64,000 nucleotides of DNA from Xestospongia muta (GCA_963693285.1 OY848930.1:3348001-3412000), one strand, 5' to 3'. Positions 1 through 13,054 are shown, counted from the first letter of the stretch. A program made the numbers and translations. The notes: generated from the letters alone by a model not told the origin.

Positions 1-49
1 AACAAGTTTAATCTATCGTTACTATTAAACAATTTATTTCATTTCATAG

Positions 50-3000
50 TGGGGACATAGTCCACTTCATATAACATGGTGGTATGGTCATGATAACATT
101 GTTAAGCTGTTATGTTCTTTTGGAGCAAAAGATATGGACCAAGTTAGAAATGTAAGTGATAATGTAATAATATATTTACCTGTATATGATGACATGACAT
201 AGTGACTTTATGTTATGATATATTCTAAACTTTACTTAACTATATGTGGGTACATGTCACGATTATAATATATTATTAATTTTTACAGGATGTGTTACTT
301 TTGACTTCAATTAAAGATGGTAATATAGAAAATGTAAGACAATCACTTATATCAGGTGCTAATGTCAATGTTCATCATTGTGGTGAAGATCAGGTTAGTA
401 CACTGATTAAATAGTAATAAATTACTGTTGTTTGTTAGTATTTACTTTTTAAAGTAATCTATTCTATAACAAAGAAATCCATTACAGTTATTTAAGAGAT
501 TTAACTCCACCCACTCTTATAGACATTGTTTCATCTAAAAGGCTGTTTAATATTTCTTTTCCTATTTCCATGAGACTTCTCTATTATTTTGCTCTATTGA
601 CATTGTCATACAGTGTTAATGAAGTAGGAATTGTTTGACCCAAACCTCTAATTTATATACCTATTAAGTTTAATAAAAGACTATTACTTTATTCATAAAC
701 TAGTAGATTTCTAATTACTGATGTTATCTTGTTTTTGGTAAATGATATTCATAATCAGTGAATGTCAGCCCACAAATGACATGAATATTTCTATTATTAA
801 ATTCTCTTGACCTAACCTTTGAAGTCTACTTAGTTTATGGATGAACATTACACCAGGTAATAATCCTTCAAAGAACTCTGGTATTCACAGAAGCACCACT
901 GTGTGTAAATATAGTACTATGGTGATGTTATTTGGTGTTATTAAGAGTTATTGTCAGAATACTGGTGTTGTTCCTTGTTTCAGACCAGGTATTACAATTG
1001 TTATACTATTACTTAACATGCTAAACATGAGATGGTTTTGGACCATGTTTATATACAATGTCAATTTTCATTTTTATACATTATTTTATACTCACATATA
1101 GATATATGTGAGTAGTGAAGGTGGTGAATGAATTTAACTGCATAAAAATTGTCCATGCAGTTAGCAACAAATGAACTTAATTTACTCTTTCCATCAGAAA
1201 TTCATTCTGACCATGACTACTTGAAGACAAAGTGTTTTCTTTCAAATGTAGCTTCTTCAACCCTTAAGTATAAGACTTCTCTATTATTTTATGATAACTA
1301 CTTCAAATATTCAGTTTTCAATAATAGAGAAAACAACTGCAATACCAATACATCCAAATGCATTTTAGGACAATTTTTATAATTTTAATCCTGTTTAAAT
1401 TTTAATATTGTGGTCTATTTTATTATTGATATATATTATTATGTTCTATAAAGTTTAATTCTGTGATAATCAATAATAAATACTTGTGTTCTTCCTCTAG
1501 TATCAGAAAACAGCTCTACATTTAGCGTCAGAAGGAGGTTACTGTGACATTGTACAATTATTGTTGGACTCCAATGCAGATCCCAATATTTGTGATGAGG
1601 TCAGTGTATATTCTTTGTAAATATTACTACATGTTACTAGATATAAATCAGTATTTTATAGATACAGAATGTTATGGATGTGACTATTAGAAATTTCACA
1701 TTGACATATTGTTCAATTTCTTGTTAGTAAATGATTAACAAAGATAGTCAGTGTCAGGTATCAATAGGTGTGGCCTGTTATAATAGTAGTACATATTCAC
1801 AGAGGTCCCACTAGTATAGTGTACAATTTCTGTCAAATAGTTCTTATGTTTGTGTGGGAGTTATATCATCAGCATTATGCTATACATTTATATTGTTACT
1901 AGACCTCCATCGAAAACGTAAACCCTAAATACTTGAGCGTAGGAAGAACAACCATTAGCGAGTCATTCTTCTCTATTGTTCTATGATAACTACTCCAGTT
2001 TTCAATAATGGAGAAAACAACTGCAATACCAATATATCCAAAAACATCTTAGGACAAGTTTTGTAATTTTAATCCTGTTTAAATTTTAATAAGTGTTCCA
2101 TTTTATTATTGGTATATATTATAATATTTCATATTAAATTTAATGCTACTATAATCAACAAGACATACTTGTGTACATCCTTTATGATCAGCAAACAGCT
2201 CTACATTTAGCATCAAAAAGAGGTTATTGTGATATCGTACAACTATTGTTAAACTCCAGTGCAGATCAAAATATTTGTGATAAGGTCAATATATATTTTT
2301 TGTTGAGATTACTACATGTTACTAGATTTAAATCAGTATTTAATAGATATAGAATGTTATGAATGTGACTATTACAAATTTCTACATTGACTTGCTGTTC
2401 AAATTTTTGTTGGTAAAGGATTAACAAAGATAGTCAGTGTCAGGTATCAGTAGATGTGGCCTGTTATAATAGTAGTACCTATTAGTGGAAACATCTTGGT
2501 ATTCACAGAGGTCCCTCTAATATGATGTGCCATTTATGTCAAACTAATCTGATGATTATATAGGAGTTGTATCATTGGCATTATACTATACCTTTGTACT
2601 GTTACTAGACTTGCAGCCAAAGCCTAAACTCTAAACAAATGAGCATAGGAAGAACAACCAATAGTGAGCCATTCCATTTTAATTTTGAGATAAGGAATGT
2701 ATCATACACTAGACATGAAAATCAGGTACAAGAGGTTATCTAGTTGTTATCAAGAGGTGTGGATAAAAAATGATGTAGCTCTTAATAATACTGGTAGTCA
2801 TAATCCAAATATGAATTATTACTCATCTCTTGTTTCAGAGCAGGTATTATAATTGTTATGCTAATACTTGTATTAAAATAATACTGTAGTCTCAGTTCTT
2901 TCTTATCACTAAACGTTTATAAATTAGTTAATATATCTGTGGTAGTTGTAGTTTGTTATTTTCATTACATGTACTTCATATTGACAATAGGAAGGATGGA

Positions 3001-6000
3001 GAATACATTATGGATGTTGAATAAGCTTATATTATCCATGGATATATGTTACTCACTAGCTGTTAAACATCCCTATATCCTGAATATATTAACATGTAAC
3101 AGACATTGCTATTCTAATAAAGTTGTGGTTATATTGATAAGACACAGTTACCCTTAATTTTGATGGACAAAGGGTAATGTCATGGAGCAATGTGTGTTAT
3201 CTGGACTGTCCTTAACACATCTAAATTACCTATGGTTACTAATATAACTAGACCCCTCCCTTTAAAAATTAAACCTTAACATTGATGGCATACTGGACAT
3301 ACATTGCAATTGCTTGCACACAGCTTAAGATTATCAAAGAATAATCGCTCTTTTTATGAAAGGACTAGCACTATATTACATATCAGTGGGTGTGGCTTAT
3401 ACAATAATGTTACAATAATCTATCAGGACAGGAAACTGTTTGTTAGTTATTATATAAAATTTCTTTATGATTACATTTAAAGGTCACTTTATTTTATATT
3501 AGTAGTGACACACATATATATTCCATAATATATTGCAATGAAACCTTCTCAGTGGTTATAATACTAGAAACCTTATACCTATTAAATGTAGTCATAAAGC
3601 TAATGATAATCATTATGAGTGTGGTAGTTATGATATGTTTGTGACCACCTAATTTATTATTGATGACAATGTTTATAATAAACTGCACTCATTTAATATC
3701 TTAGTCAGTTACTATGTTTTTAATGTCTCTGTCATTGCTCAGGTTTGACTTGATAATACAATAGCTATTGTCTGTATTGATGACTGTTATTTTGACTACA
3801 TAGTTTATTGCATGATAGTTCCTGTGCTTTTGTAATTCAATAAATTTTCCTCTTTCTTTCTAGTTTCGACGACCACCAGCACATCATGCAGCACAGATGG
3901 GTCGTGTTGATGTTCTAAGGTTATTAATTGAAGTGGGACAAGCTGACATAAATGCTACAGATGATGTAAGTCATATTATAGTTACTTATGAGTTATTCTA
4001 TTTGAAGTATGACATTTAATATTGTCTTCAATATTGACACCAACCTCACTCATATCCAGACTGTCCAATATTTTGATAACATGTTTTGTCAATCTTTTGA
4101 TAACATGTTTTTAACAATCAAAAATCAAATTTTAATTTTTCCCTGCAATGTGTCAAACATAATCTGTTGTCATTACATCAATGAATTATGATATTTATTA
4201 AGGGATCAATTTAATAATAGTCATGAACAATTAATACACAAAATTTAGCATGTTCTATGTGACCTTTATTGGGTGCTTCTTGGTGTAACTTGTACTATGA
4301 TGATGACATCATTATGTGTCATCAGGTTAATAATGGTAATGCGGATGTACGGTTTAGTTTTTTGAGTTTAAAGGTTTAAAGTTTGGGGTTTAAGGGCTTT
4401 TTGATAACTTGTACTATGATGATGACATCAATATGTGTCACATCATGATGTCATCATATTCAAGTCACACCAAGAACCACCCCCTTTTATTAGCCCTCCC
4501 ACTCCAACATATATACACATGCACATAGAAACTTGTCTATACTCTTGTGATTTACCTGTCTGTTTGTGGCTTTAGTAGATTTTGAGCCTTTGTTATAATG
4601 TAGTTTATGTTGATTTTCTTATAATTAGGTAATAGCATTCTTAGGTGAGCTATGTTCCAAATTAATGGGACTAAATGAGCCTTGTCTTTTGATTGATCGA
4701 TCGACAGTGCTAGAATATTTGACCATTCTTGGAAGCAAGGGTCTCATTTTGTTTCTGGCTAACACATGGGTAATTATTGACAAAAAGGCTCTCTTAACCG
4801 AGGTAAATGGTGTCTTATTTAATAAAAGCATTGATCGTGTGCGTAAACCGGTTGCCACTAATACTGGTATAATGCCTCTCTCTACTCTAACTAACCTTTT
4901 CAAAAACCACAACACAGATATGCTGATTCGTTTCCTAACAAGTCTACAATTTTGTCATCAAATAGACTCTTATGCTGTTTCTAGTATCACTAACAATGTA
5001 CCATCTGATGACTTCCCTATGAGTAAAGATGAGAAATTTTTATTTTTTCCTGCACTTATTACAGAAGACAAGCCCACTTCAATTTTTGAAACAACAGATG
5101 GATTTGGTTGGTGCCTGTGGTGTCCTGAATCCCAGCAATTTCTCTCCATGTGCTTTCTCCATACTCTTCTTCTTCACTTAGCTTATACTTGCTGTTCTTG
5201 TCCTCCTGAGGGAACTGATAATATTACTGATAATGCAGTGTTGCAAGAATTACATCGAGTCTGTACTATGTGGAAAAATGGTATTTATTGGAAAGAGGAG
5301 AATAACGTTGAAGTGATGGTTGAGGTTACTGAAAACAACCGATGTGTTACAGTTCTTGTATCTCATAGCAGTTTAATAAATACTTATAAACTCCGTGCAT
5401 CACTCATCAAAGAAGTACTTAATCTTAAAAAAGAATTATGCTCGTGTACTTCAAAACAGTTTATTATTGCACCTGGTAATGTTAAAGATGTCATGGAAAA
5501 GGAACAGAAAAATCGTGTACTCTATGCTCTGAGAAACGTTGCTAAAGGAGTACTAATGAAAGAAACCATTACTTCCTCTACTGACAAATGTGTTCCTGTC
5601 GATTTAGTAGTTGGTGAAAAGGAACCATACCTATGTATTGCCCCTCTTGTGACCAAAGCTCTCTTTACTGATACCAACAAAGATCAACTACTACCAAATC
5701 ATTATGTCCAACATATAAAAGAAGTATGTGAAGAGATCATGTCCCTCTATCCATCATTAGATTTTACCCACCTCTCTGTAAGAGAACATCTCAACAAATT
5801 TAGTATTTTTGCTGGACGTAATCCTTTCGTAAGTTTACATTGACTTTCTCTTAACAATGTGTCTATGAAATTGTTTTATTTTCTCTACATAGAATATACC
5901 TTCTCCACCAATAAAAGATGACTTAGTTATTAATACAGATTTTATTAGCCCTGTTACCAAACCTGACAAACAGATGTCATCATCTATTACATACAATGTT

Positions 6001-9000
6001 GGAGGTATGTCTACATGTCAAGAAAATGTCATATTTCCAATAATTTAGTTTATTTGTTAATTAGTTTTCTTGTTTATATATCTACTAATATTATATTTAT
6101 TGCTTTCATTAATTGTTTATATATTGTTATATTATAGGAAGTAGTCAGGAGACGATGTTAACAAAGGATAGTTTAACTAATGAATTCAGTCATTTCCCTA
6201 AATTATGTAAGTTAGGTAATCTTATATAACAGTTCTTTATCTTATTGTACTTACAGTGGAAAGACCTACAAGACGTGAAGTATTAACCCAACTAGCTTGC
6301 ATTAATTTTCAATGGCGTAATATTGGTAATGGTCTCGGAGTGAGTTACAATGACCTTCAAGGTTTGGCTGAACGTAATGACTCAAATGAAACAAGACTTG
6401 ATCAAGTCATTCAAAAGTGGCTGGACATGAATGGTCAAGGTGAAGGTGCTCCTGTCATTTGGATGACCATTTTAGATGTCATAAAGGGACCACTTGTTAA
6501 GAACATGACTCAAGCTATGACAATATATGAGTACTTGAAACTACAAAGTAAGTATGTAATAATATCTTTACTTGCTGTAATTATATAGACTGCTTACATA
6601 ATAATTCAATGATCACTAAAGAGGTAATTAATTTACTCACGTCAGCCATATTGGAGGTTGCTTTTGGAGACATTTTATCATGGGTTTACAAGTATTTTTA
6701 ATTGTTATAGAACATGACAATAAAATATTGACTATGAAATAATTAGAATGATTAACGTTTGGTAACTGAAAGAATTCAAAATAAATATTTGCAATTTCAA
6801 GTTATGATTGTGTATATGTCTTTTATTATAGGTAGTAACAGTGAATATGTTGGAGAAGAGTCCTATAGAACTCATGATAATAGTGGTACATATATACACT
6901 AGTATATACTATGTTCAATGTCACTACAATTTTATAGGATATGTGGCACAAATCGACCAGAACACATTTGATACTCAAACTGATAGTAAGTTACTTTATG
7001 AATATTGTTTAACCTATACATGATTATACAAAGACTCTTAGCAGTAATTGTTTATGCCCTTCATAATATATGTGTTGATAAAGTATCAGTGAGTCTATTA
7101 CTGAGGACAGTCAGTTTTAAAGAACATATACCCCCAACAATATTGAATGTATTATACTTTTCTTATTTTTCTAACTGTTCACATATTATATATACTTTGA
7201 TGTACATATTATCTAACAAAATTATTTGAAAAGCAATGTAACTAATAACATATAATTATTACTTTGTTCCACTAAATATTTTATAGAATGTTCTAAGGAA
7301 TCAAGTGCTTCTGATTCAATTAAAGGCTCTATTACTGACAACTTATCAATGAAACATCAGGTATGATATATTCTCTTAATAGTAGATTGTATTAATTGTA
7401 GTTATTAACAAATTCAATTCATTAGGCGATATACCTCTCCACACAATGCAAAAGTAGTTTTTCACATTAGGCAAGTGGGTATCTAGGTCTGTGACTAATC
7501 ACTAAGTGTATCCACACCAATGAAGCATTCTTTGTGGTTTTTGTTTCCTAGAAGCATTCCTAAGTTGACATAGACATATTGATAGTTTCACTATGTGACA
7601 ATAAGCATCTCCAGTCTTATCAATAATATAAAGAATAGTTACATCATCAATCTTGTGTATTGTAAAACTAAAATACTTTATACCTAATATATCATCACTT
7701 ATATTCTATATTCAATAGCAACATTGTACTGATGAACTATCAAGTGAACACAAAGCAGATACTCTCCCTAGTGATACTACACAACAAAGTAATAGAAGAC
7801 ACCTAAATAATATACACTACATATAATGTATGTGATGATTTCAATTGTGTTTGCATGGAGTTATTTTATAGTCTAGATTGTTATTATAGTTGACATAAGT
7901 AGTTTATATATGTTGATAAATAGACTACTTAGAGTTGTATTTGATTATTAAGATCATTAAGATACATTAATTTTTACATATGTTACAAAATCACTAATAT
8001 CATATATATACTCAGCTCCTGCTAAACATAAGAGATCTTTTTCCCCTTCAACATCAAAGAAGCTCAAACAATCTGATAACACAGATGATAACCAATTAGG
8101 TACATTATTTTAAATATCACACACACAGTTGTTAAATTATAATATCAACATTTACGGATAACTTCATACACTATTTTAACTCACTTTTATACTTGTATTT
8201 GGACTTATGATGTGTTATGTCATCTGTTTCTATAGAAACCAATTCAGGCTCTCGTAAACGTAACCATGGTAGTAACTTTAATTCAGGTAATGACAATAAA
8301 TTAGTTGTTCTTTCAGCTAAAAATAATTATTCTATATTCATGCTATGTTTCTAACATTATAACGAGGAATTTAATTGATAACACATACAATGCTATATAA
8401 TTATCTTAAATATGAACAAATATTTTACAATTGTCTGTCAACTTTAGAAAGTAAAAGAGACTAATGTAGTTTGAGTATGTTCATAGCAAAGTGTTAGGGA
8501 ATACTTGTTGTGTTTAATTTCTATGTATATAATATTTAACTTTTTTGAATATAATTCTTTTATTTTACACAACATTAGATGATTTGCCTAAAACTAAGAA
8601 GTTTGTCCAAGAACAACAAGAAAGTAATGTCAGAGGTATATAATTATAAATACATGTGTGTGTAGATTTGAGTTGACTGATGATGATGCTTAATTAATTA
8701 ATATCTTAAAGAAAATTGAAAATATAGGGGCGCTTGTATTTTTAGTTATAAATTCAATGATTTAGCTGTTCATTGAGTTAAAGAATAGCTTACAAGTAAT
8801 AGTTTATAATGTAATAATAATGTACTTTAATAGCTGCTACCCGTTATATTAAAATACTTTCATTAATTGTTATATATTGTGATTATAGGATGTATAACAC
8901 AAACACACAAAAACACAATTGATGAACAAACTGATGGTAAGTCCATATTACTAAACCTTTGTATTACACAATGGTTCATGGATAATGATACATTAGAAAA

Positions 9001-10768
9001 GTACTCATTATATTTCCTTTATAACAAACATATTTACTGCATCTGGTACAAAGGTAGGGCTCCCATTACATACTATATACTCATGTAATTTAATAAATAT
9101 AGATTGTATACCAATATAAAGGATATATTGAACTGAGTGCCACAGGAACAAGGGTTGATAAATAAGTGTAAAACATACTAAGGTGTATAACTAGCTTCTA
9201 CCATAGTAAATTGCTTTAGTCTTGAAAATTTGCTTATGATCAGTATTCAGTTCCTCTTCTTAGAACAGTAGTGTGATTCACTGATCCTACATTACAGTTG
9301 ACAACTTCAATACATATTAGTATATGACACAAACATTTGCTACAACATTTAGCCTATCATATAGTTATCATTTTGTTCTACTCAATATTCTATAGAACAT
9401 GGTAAGGAATCAAGTGTTGTTGATTCAACTAAAGTCTATATTACTGATGACTTATCAATGGAATATCAGGTATGATTCATACACTTGCGTAGTAGATTGT
9501 ATTAATTTTTGTCATTAACAAATTTGATTTTTTAAATGTGTTAAGATATACAAGGTACCTGACACTATTATAAAGTCACTATAATAAGTAAAATTACTGA
9601 TGAGTAATTTATAGCTATAGTAGTAAGTTTTCCAGCTGACCTTTAACACAGTAGAATTTAAAAACAAATTAAAGCTATAGAGTTTATACTTTATAATAAG
9701 CCAGGGTCATTAGCACAATTCAATAATAACTCAGTATTTAGTCTTGTGTGTGACTAGCTCTTAACATAAATAGCTTATTTCATTAATTAGGAAGTATTCT
9801 TTCTAATCAGACATTTGCTTTCTGTAAACTGTGTAGTCTCATTCCAGACACTCACTAGTTAAATGTCAGAAAGGGTGTCTGATATATTCACAGGCAAAAT
9901 GAGAAATCTCAATTGTTGAAGTGATGTGTTCCTGATAATATAAAAAGTAGTTTCTGGCATCTGGACATGCAACTGTGCAACACACCCATGAAACATTTTG
10001 TGGTTGTGGATTCTTACAAACATTCCTAAGTTTGACATAGATAGATTGATAGTTTCACTGTGTGACCTAATATATCATCACTTATATTCTGTATCCAATA
10101 GCAACATTCTACTAGCATACTATCAAGTGAACACAAAGCAGATACTGTCCCTAGTGATATTACACAACAAGGTAATATAAGACACCTAAATAATAAACAC
10201 TAAATATAATGTATGTGATGATTTCAATTGTGTTTGCATGGAGTTATTTTATAGTCTAGATTGTTATAGTTGACATGAGTAGTTTATATATGTTGATAGA
10301 TAGACTACTTAGAGTTGTATTTGATTACTGAGATCATGAGAAATTAAGATACATAAATTAACTACTTCTCTTCTACCTTGTGTACTAACCATTCTTTAAT
10401 GCAGCTACATTTCCTTTTTTTCCTTACATTTTGTAGGCACTATTGATCCATCTGAAATATTTCTGGAATATTTTGCTGATATTTGTGAAGCCATTGAAGT
10501 TAAACCCTTGTTCATTGTTAATCGACTACTTACTGCTAGGTTGATATCGTCCAATTTTAAAGAAGATGTGAAAAGTATGAGTGGTGATGATTATGACAAA
10601 GCAGACAAAGTAGTTACTGAGCTACAACGACAGGTTGATGAAAAAGGAATTGAGTTTTTAAAAGGTCTTTGTGATTTCCTTCTAAAGCAGAACCAGGAGT
10701 TAAAAGACATTGGCACAAGAATGAAAAGTCAACTAGAAAGTGAGACATTTTATCATAAAACACTATAA
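50..10768 (+). CDS. Ankyrin / COR-like / Death-domain multidomain protein (5' end outside window)
   Basis: Spliced gene read through GT-AG exons: 50-151, 289-393, 1501-1599, 2192-2284 and 3864-3965 (each one ankyrin repeat, phase 0), 4629-5828 (400 codons, COR-like), 5893-6004, 6138-6206, 6257-6547 (Death domain), then small low-complexity exons near 6832, 6938, 7287, 7721, 8016, 8236, 8580, 8890, 9397 and 10103, and a last exon 10437-10768 ending in TAA. Ankyrin exons carry the TALHLAS...VQLLL signature. The architecture suggests a cytoplasmic scaffold or adaptor of the Roco/DAPK-like or Death-fold class; no P-loop GTPase (Roc) exon is visible, so the COR-like block may stand alone. It is adjacent to, but not co-oriented with, the receptor array. 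Exon borders were read by eye; alternative splicing of the small linker exons is likely. The ankyrin and Death calls are firm, the single-gene model less so. Confidence 0.65.
394..1500 (+). other. Intron between ankyrin exons 2 and 3, no gene seen
   Basis: AT-rich sequence with only short open frames (for example 841-1101) that have no recognisable domain and lack support from paralogous copies. The last part (from about 1270) belongs to the tandem duplication described separately. Confidence 0.6.
1270..2700 (+). repeat. Tandem duplication (~690 bp unit) carrying an ankyrin exon
   Basis: The stretch from about 1270 to 1961 recurs at about 1962 to 2700 with a shift near 691 bp. Each unit starts with a shared noncoding block (compare 1275-1390 with 1965-2070), then an AT-rich stretch, then an ankyrin exon (1501-1599 and 2192-2284: TALHLAS.RGYCDIVQLLL), then a matching intron tail (1600-1960 and 2285-2640). 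The second exon lacks the first two codons of the first. Exon-carrying duplication is a simple way to add an ankyrin repeat. Confidence 0.8.
2701..3863 (+). other. Intron between ankyrin exons 4 and 5, no gene seen
   Basis: AT-rich, with short frames at 2939-3157 (+) and 3494-3688 (-) that show no domain and no conserved copy. It is bounded by the donor after 2284 and the acceptor at 3861-3863. Confidence 0.6.
4629..5828 (+). CDS. COR-like 1.2-kb exon of the ankyrin/Death gene
   Basis: One 1200-nt exon, exactly 400 codons and phase 0 at both ends, between a clear AG (4627-4628) and a GTAAGT donor. Near its start it reads LGSKGLILFLANTWVIIDKK followed about 50 residues later by IMPLSTLTNLF and MLIRFLTSLQFC, a spacing and pattern typical of COR (C-terminal of Roc) winged-helix regions, and then a FFPALI strand as in DAPK/Roco COR domains. 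The second half (about residues 170-400) contains cysteines and charged helices that I cannot assign. The COR assignment is by pattern only. Confidence 0.55.
6257..6547 (+). CDS. Death-domain exon
   Basis: A 291-nt phase-1 exon encoding a single Death-fold domain: FQWRNIGNGLGVSYNDLQ, then a central NETRLDQVIQKWLDM helix pair and a PVIWMTILDVI segment, matching the W..IG..LG / RL..V...WL / W..IL pattern of Death domains. It is flanked by GT-AG introns and follows the COR-like exon by two short exons, which is the domain order expected in DAPK-like or Roco-like Death proteins. The domain would mediate homotypic interaction in the cytoplasm. Confidence 0.8.
6832..10200 (+). repeat. Internally duplicated linker exons and introns of the Death-domain gene
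   Basis: Three small exons recur in order. Exon ~6938 (ends in TQTD) matches ~8890 (ends in DEQTD); exon 7287-7360 (CSKESSASDS...DNLSM) matches ~9397 (HGKESSVVDS...DDLSM); exon ~7721 (SSEHKADTLPSD) matches ~10103 (SSEHKADTVPSD). The introns following the last pair (about 7798-7960 and 10180-10340) are nearly identical, showing a DNA-level duplication rather than convergent low-complexity sequence. Unique exons between the two blocks (8016, 8236, 8580) carry basic clusters such as KHKRSFSPSTSKKLK, which could act as a nuclear localisation signal. Confidence 0.75.
10437..10768 (+). CDS. C-terminal alpha-helical exon (CARD/DD-like fold possible)
   Basis: Exon after a TTTTGTAG acceptor encoding about 110 residues: IDPSEIFLEYFADICEAIEV, LLTARLISSNFKEDVKSM, then KVVTELQRQVDEKGIEFLKG and LCDFLLKQNQELKDIG, closing with TAA at 10766-10768. 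Helix spacing, the LL..RLIS opening and the FL..LCDFLL segment resemble a CARD-type Death-fold bundle, but I cannot confirm the superfamily. It is the last exon of the ankyrin/Death gene unless a further donor at 10741 (GTGAGA) is used. No AATAAA is obvious immediately downstream. Confidence 0.55.
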
Positions 10769-11223
10769 TTATATTATAAAATTAATACTTGTATAACTGA
10801 ATCTTTAATGATGTTATAATTGAGTAATCTACAGTATATGACATCTTTACTTTCTATGTACTGCAGGCTTAGCTCCACCTACTTAGTATCAGGTCCTCTA
10901 CATTTTTACTTTTTATATTTTCCTCTACATATATTTCCTTAGTATAGCTGGTTAATGAATATACTTAAAACTTAGAGAATCTAGACACTTTGTTTGTTAT
11001 GTTATGGTTGCTGCTGTTTTTGTTAATCTTTTTATTGTTAAAATTCATGACAAATTAATCCCCTATTATTATATCAATTGCATAAAATGTGAAGTAATTC
11101 ACAATTACAATACTACAATATTTCATTAAAACAATATACAACATCATTCAGTAATTGTCTAATAATTTCCTATAGCACATTACTAACAGTAGTGAGTACT
11201 TATCTAATGTAGTGTTTTTATTA

Positions 11224-11527
11224 ATGAGTAGATTGATCAACAAGACGTTTAAAGACTTGAACTAGTTGGTCAAATTTATCTTCTACATCCTACAATAGTG
11301 ACATATAACTAGAATATATAAAATAGTACTAACTTGACTAGCTAAGTATTGTTTTGTTTGTAGTATTAGTTCCACTATTTTCCAGTCATCAATCTCTCCA
11401 GGAGACACACCCTCTATTAGTTGAGATTAGTTGAGGATAAAACGAAAGAAAGGAATAGGATCACAGTATTTCTGACATAAGATAGCAAATTTATCAGCAG
11501 TTGTCTCTGACTCGCTAATCTATAGGA
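11224..11527 (-). pseudogene. Broken minus-strand gene fragment, two exons
   Basis: On the minus strand an exon at about 11527-11332 reads ISESETTADKFAILCQKYCD and PIPFFRFILN, then hits TAA; the frame resumes as EGVSPGEIDDWKIVELILQ and is spliced at GTTAGT to a second exon (about 11286-11224) reading DVEDKFDQLVQVFKRLVDQ and a TAA stop. The break coincides with a direct 10-bp duplication (CTCAACTAAT repeated), so a small tandem insertion shifted the frame. The helical pattern (DKF..L...Y) loosely recalls the C-terminal exon at 10437-10768, but the family is not recognised. Confidence 0.45.
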
Positions 11528-12470
11528 AATAAGAGATCATGTAATATATAAACTAATGATGTTATATTATTAAACATTCTACATAGACATAACTGAACAG
11601 AGTTTACATAGACAAAAATTTATAACTAAGGAAGAAGAATATAGCCTAGCTCATGACCATATTTGGAAGTTTGTGTACATGTGAATAAAATTAACAATGT
11701 CATGAATACAATTAAACATTCCAGTCATCCACAAAGCATTCCTTCTGTATATAGTCTTTCAAAGGATGAAGGAACATAGTACATCATCAAGAAAATACTT
11801 CGAGGCTATGGACTTCTTATATCAATAGTACACATAACAGTATTTTGGAGTCCAATTGAGGTTCAGGAAGTTTATGTATGTCAGTGACTAAGGTGAGGTG
11901 TCTGTGGTAATCCACCTAGACACATCAGTACATCAAGTTAGCTTTGGTCAATGCGTGTGTGTGAGTGATTACTACACATCTTTAAATATCTATCCATTGA
12001 TCCATCCATCCATCAAGTTGTCAATTTTATACTTTGCTACTTACCGAAATATCTGCTCAAGTTGTGCTATTTCTCCACTTCATTTTGAAGCAAAAAGTGG
12101 TCTATATAAAGATATATAAATGATATCTCAGTTAATACTTACAACTTAGTATGCTAGATCCTTCTTTCTAAAGTCTGATACAATTAGCTTTAGTTTTTAC
12201 AAGCTATATCATACTTGTTACTAAGTGTTCTTTAAAAGAATGGATGGTTTAGTTATAATGACACAATCCACCAAAGAAGTAACAGTAAAGAACAGGTTAC
12301 ATACATTGTAGATAACAGTACATGTACATGGAGTCTCAAAGCCAGACAATGTAAAGGGAAGGTAACATCTGGACAGACTCCATTCAAAGCTGGGCAACTA
12401 TGAATGTTATTATAGTTGAAGATCACATGACTTTCTGTTACACATGTACCTAGTGGTACTTTATAAAGAA
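11528..12470. other. Intergenic stretch, no gene seen
   Basis: No domain-bearing frame. A plus frame at 11898-12119 has no recognisable content and includes a short CCAT repeat (about 11995-12013). The right end abuts the truncated multi-TM pseudogene. Confidence 0.55.
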
Positions 12471-12471
12471 A

Positions 12472-13054
12472 TACTTGTGGGTTTTGGTAATTGGATTCAT
12501 CATGTCATTATTCAACTAGAATCTCAAACCAAACAGCAAGTTACTCTGTTCAAGTCCTGGCTAGTCTCATTCACCTCTCCTTCTCCAAAGTTCTCATCAC
12601 TTGTATAGACATCATAGATTATGTTCCTGTTCCCGTAGCTGTTGTACATGTCTGTTTGATGTGGGCAGTCTTTAGAGGATATAATTTTAACCTAATGTTG
12701 TTCGTGAAACTAACACCAGTTATTATATTGTGCATCATCCAGGCATCTCTTAAACCATTTTGTAGTTCCAGGTTAAACCATGTTGATACATTTTGTTTGG
12801 TATTGTCCATATGTCAAATTCAGTCAGCTCTTGTATTTGGTGGTAGAAATTACTGGTTGTCTTTTGTGATGGCTACATTTAACTACATAATTCTTATTTT
12901 ATTAATGGTTGTGATAGGATGTCAATGTTAGCAGAAATTTAAATGCAAGTTGAGAAGAGAAAGAAGCCATGGTCATGGTCATCCAATTATTCCTATGGAT
13001 TGTGAAAATGATGAGATGAGACAAACTATTTTATTACTTATTCATTATGTTTAG
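12472..13054 (+). pseudogene. 3' fragment of the beta-solenoid/multi-TM receptor family
   Basis: Aligns by eye with the C-terminal third of the intact gene at 49554-53291. It begins abruptly inside a TM segment (CTTGTGGGTTTTGGTAATTG, matching 52459 onward), runs through STRISNQTASYSVQVLASL, and then jumps from CIDIIDYVPV directly to VCLMWAVFRGYNFNLM. This is an internal deletion of about 250 bp that removes the extracellular loop and one membrane span. A TAG replaces the TGG codon in the GCQCWQK segment, and no start region is present. The 3' flank also matches the family. It is a decayed, non-functional copy transposed about 30-40 kb from the main array. Confidence 0.85.

Noticed and set aside
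841..1101. 86-codon plus frame in an intron of the Death gene
   Set aside because: No domain, no conserved copy, and AT-rich composition like the rest of the intron.
4625..4915. Minus-strand 96-codon frame
   Set aside because: Antisense shadow of the COR-like exon; no domain.
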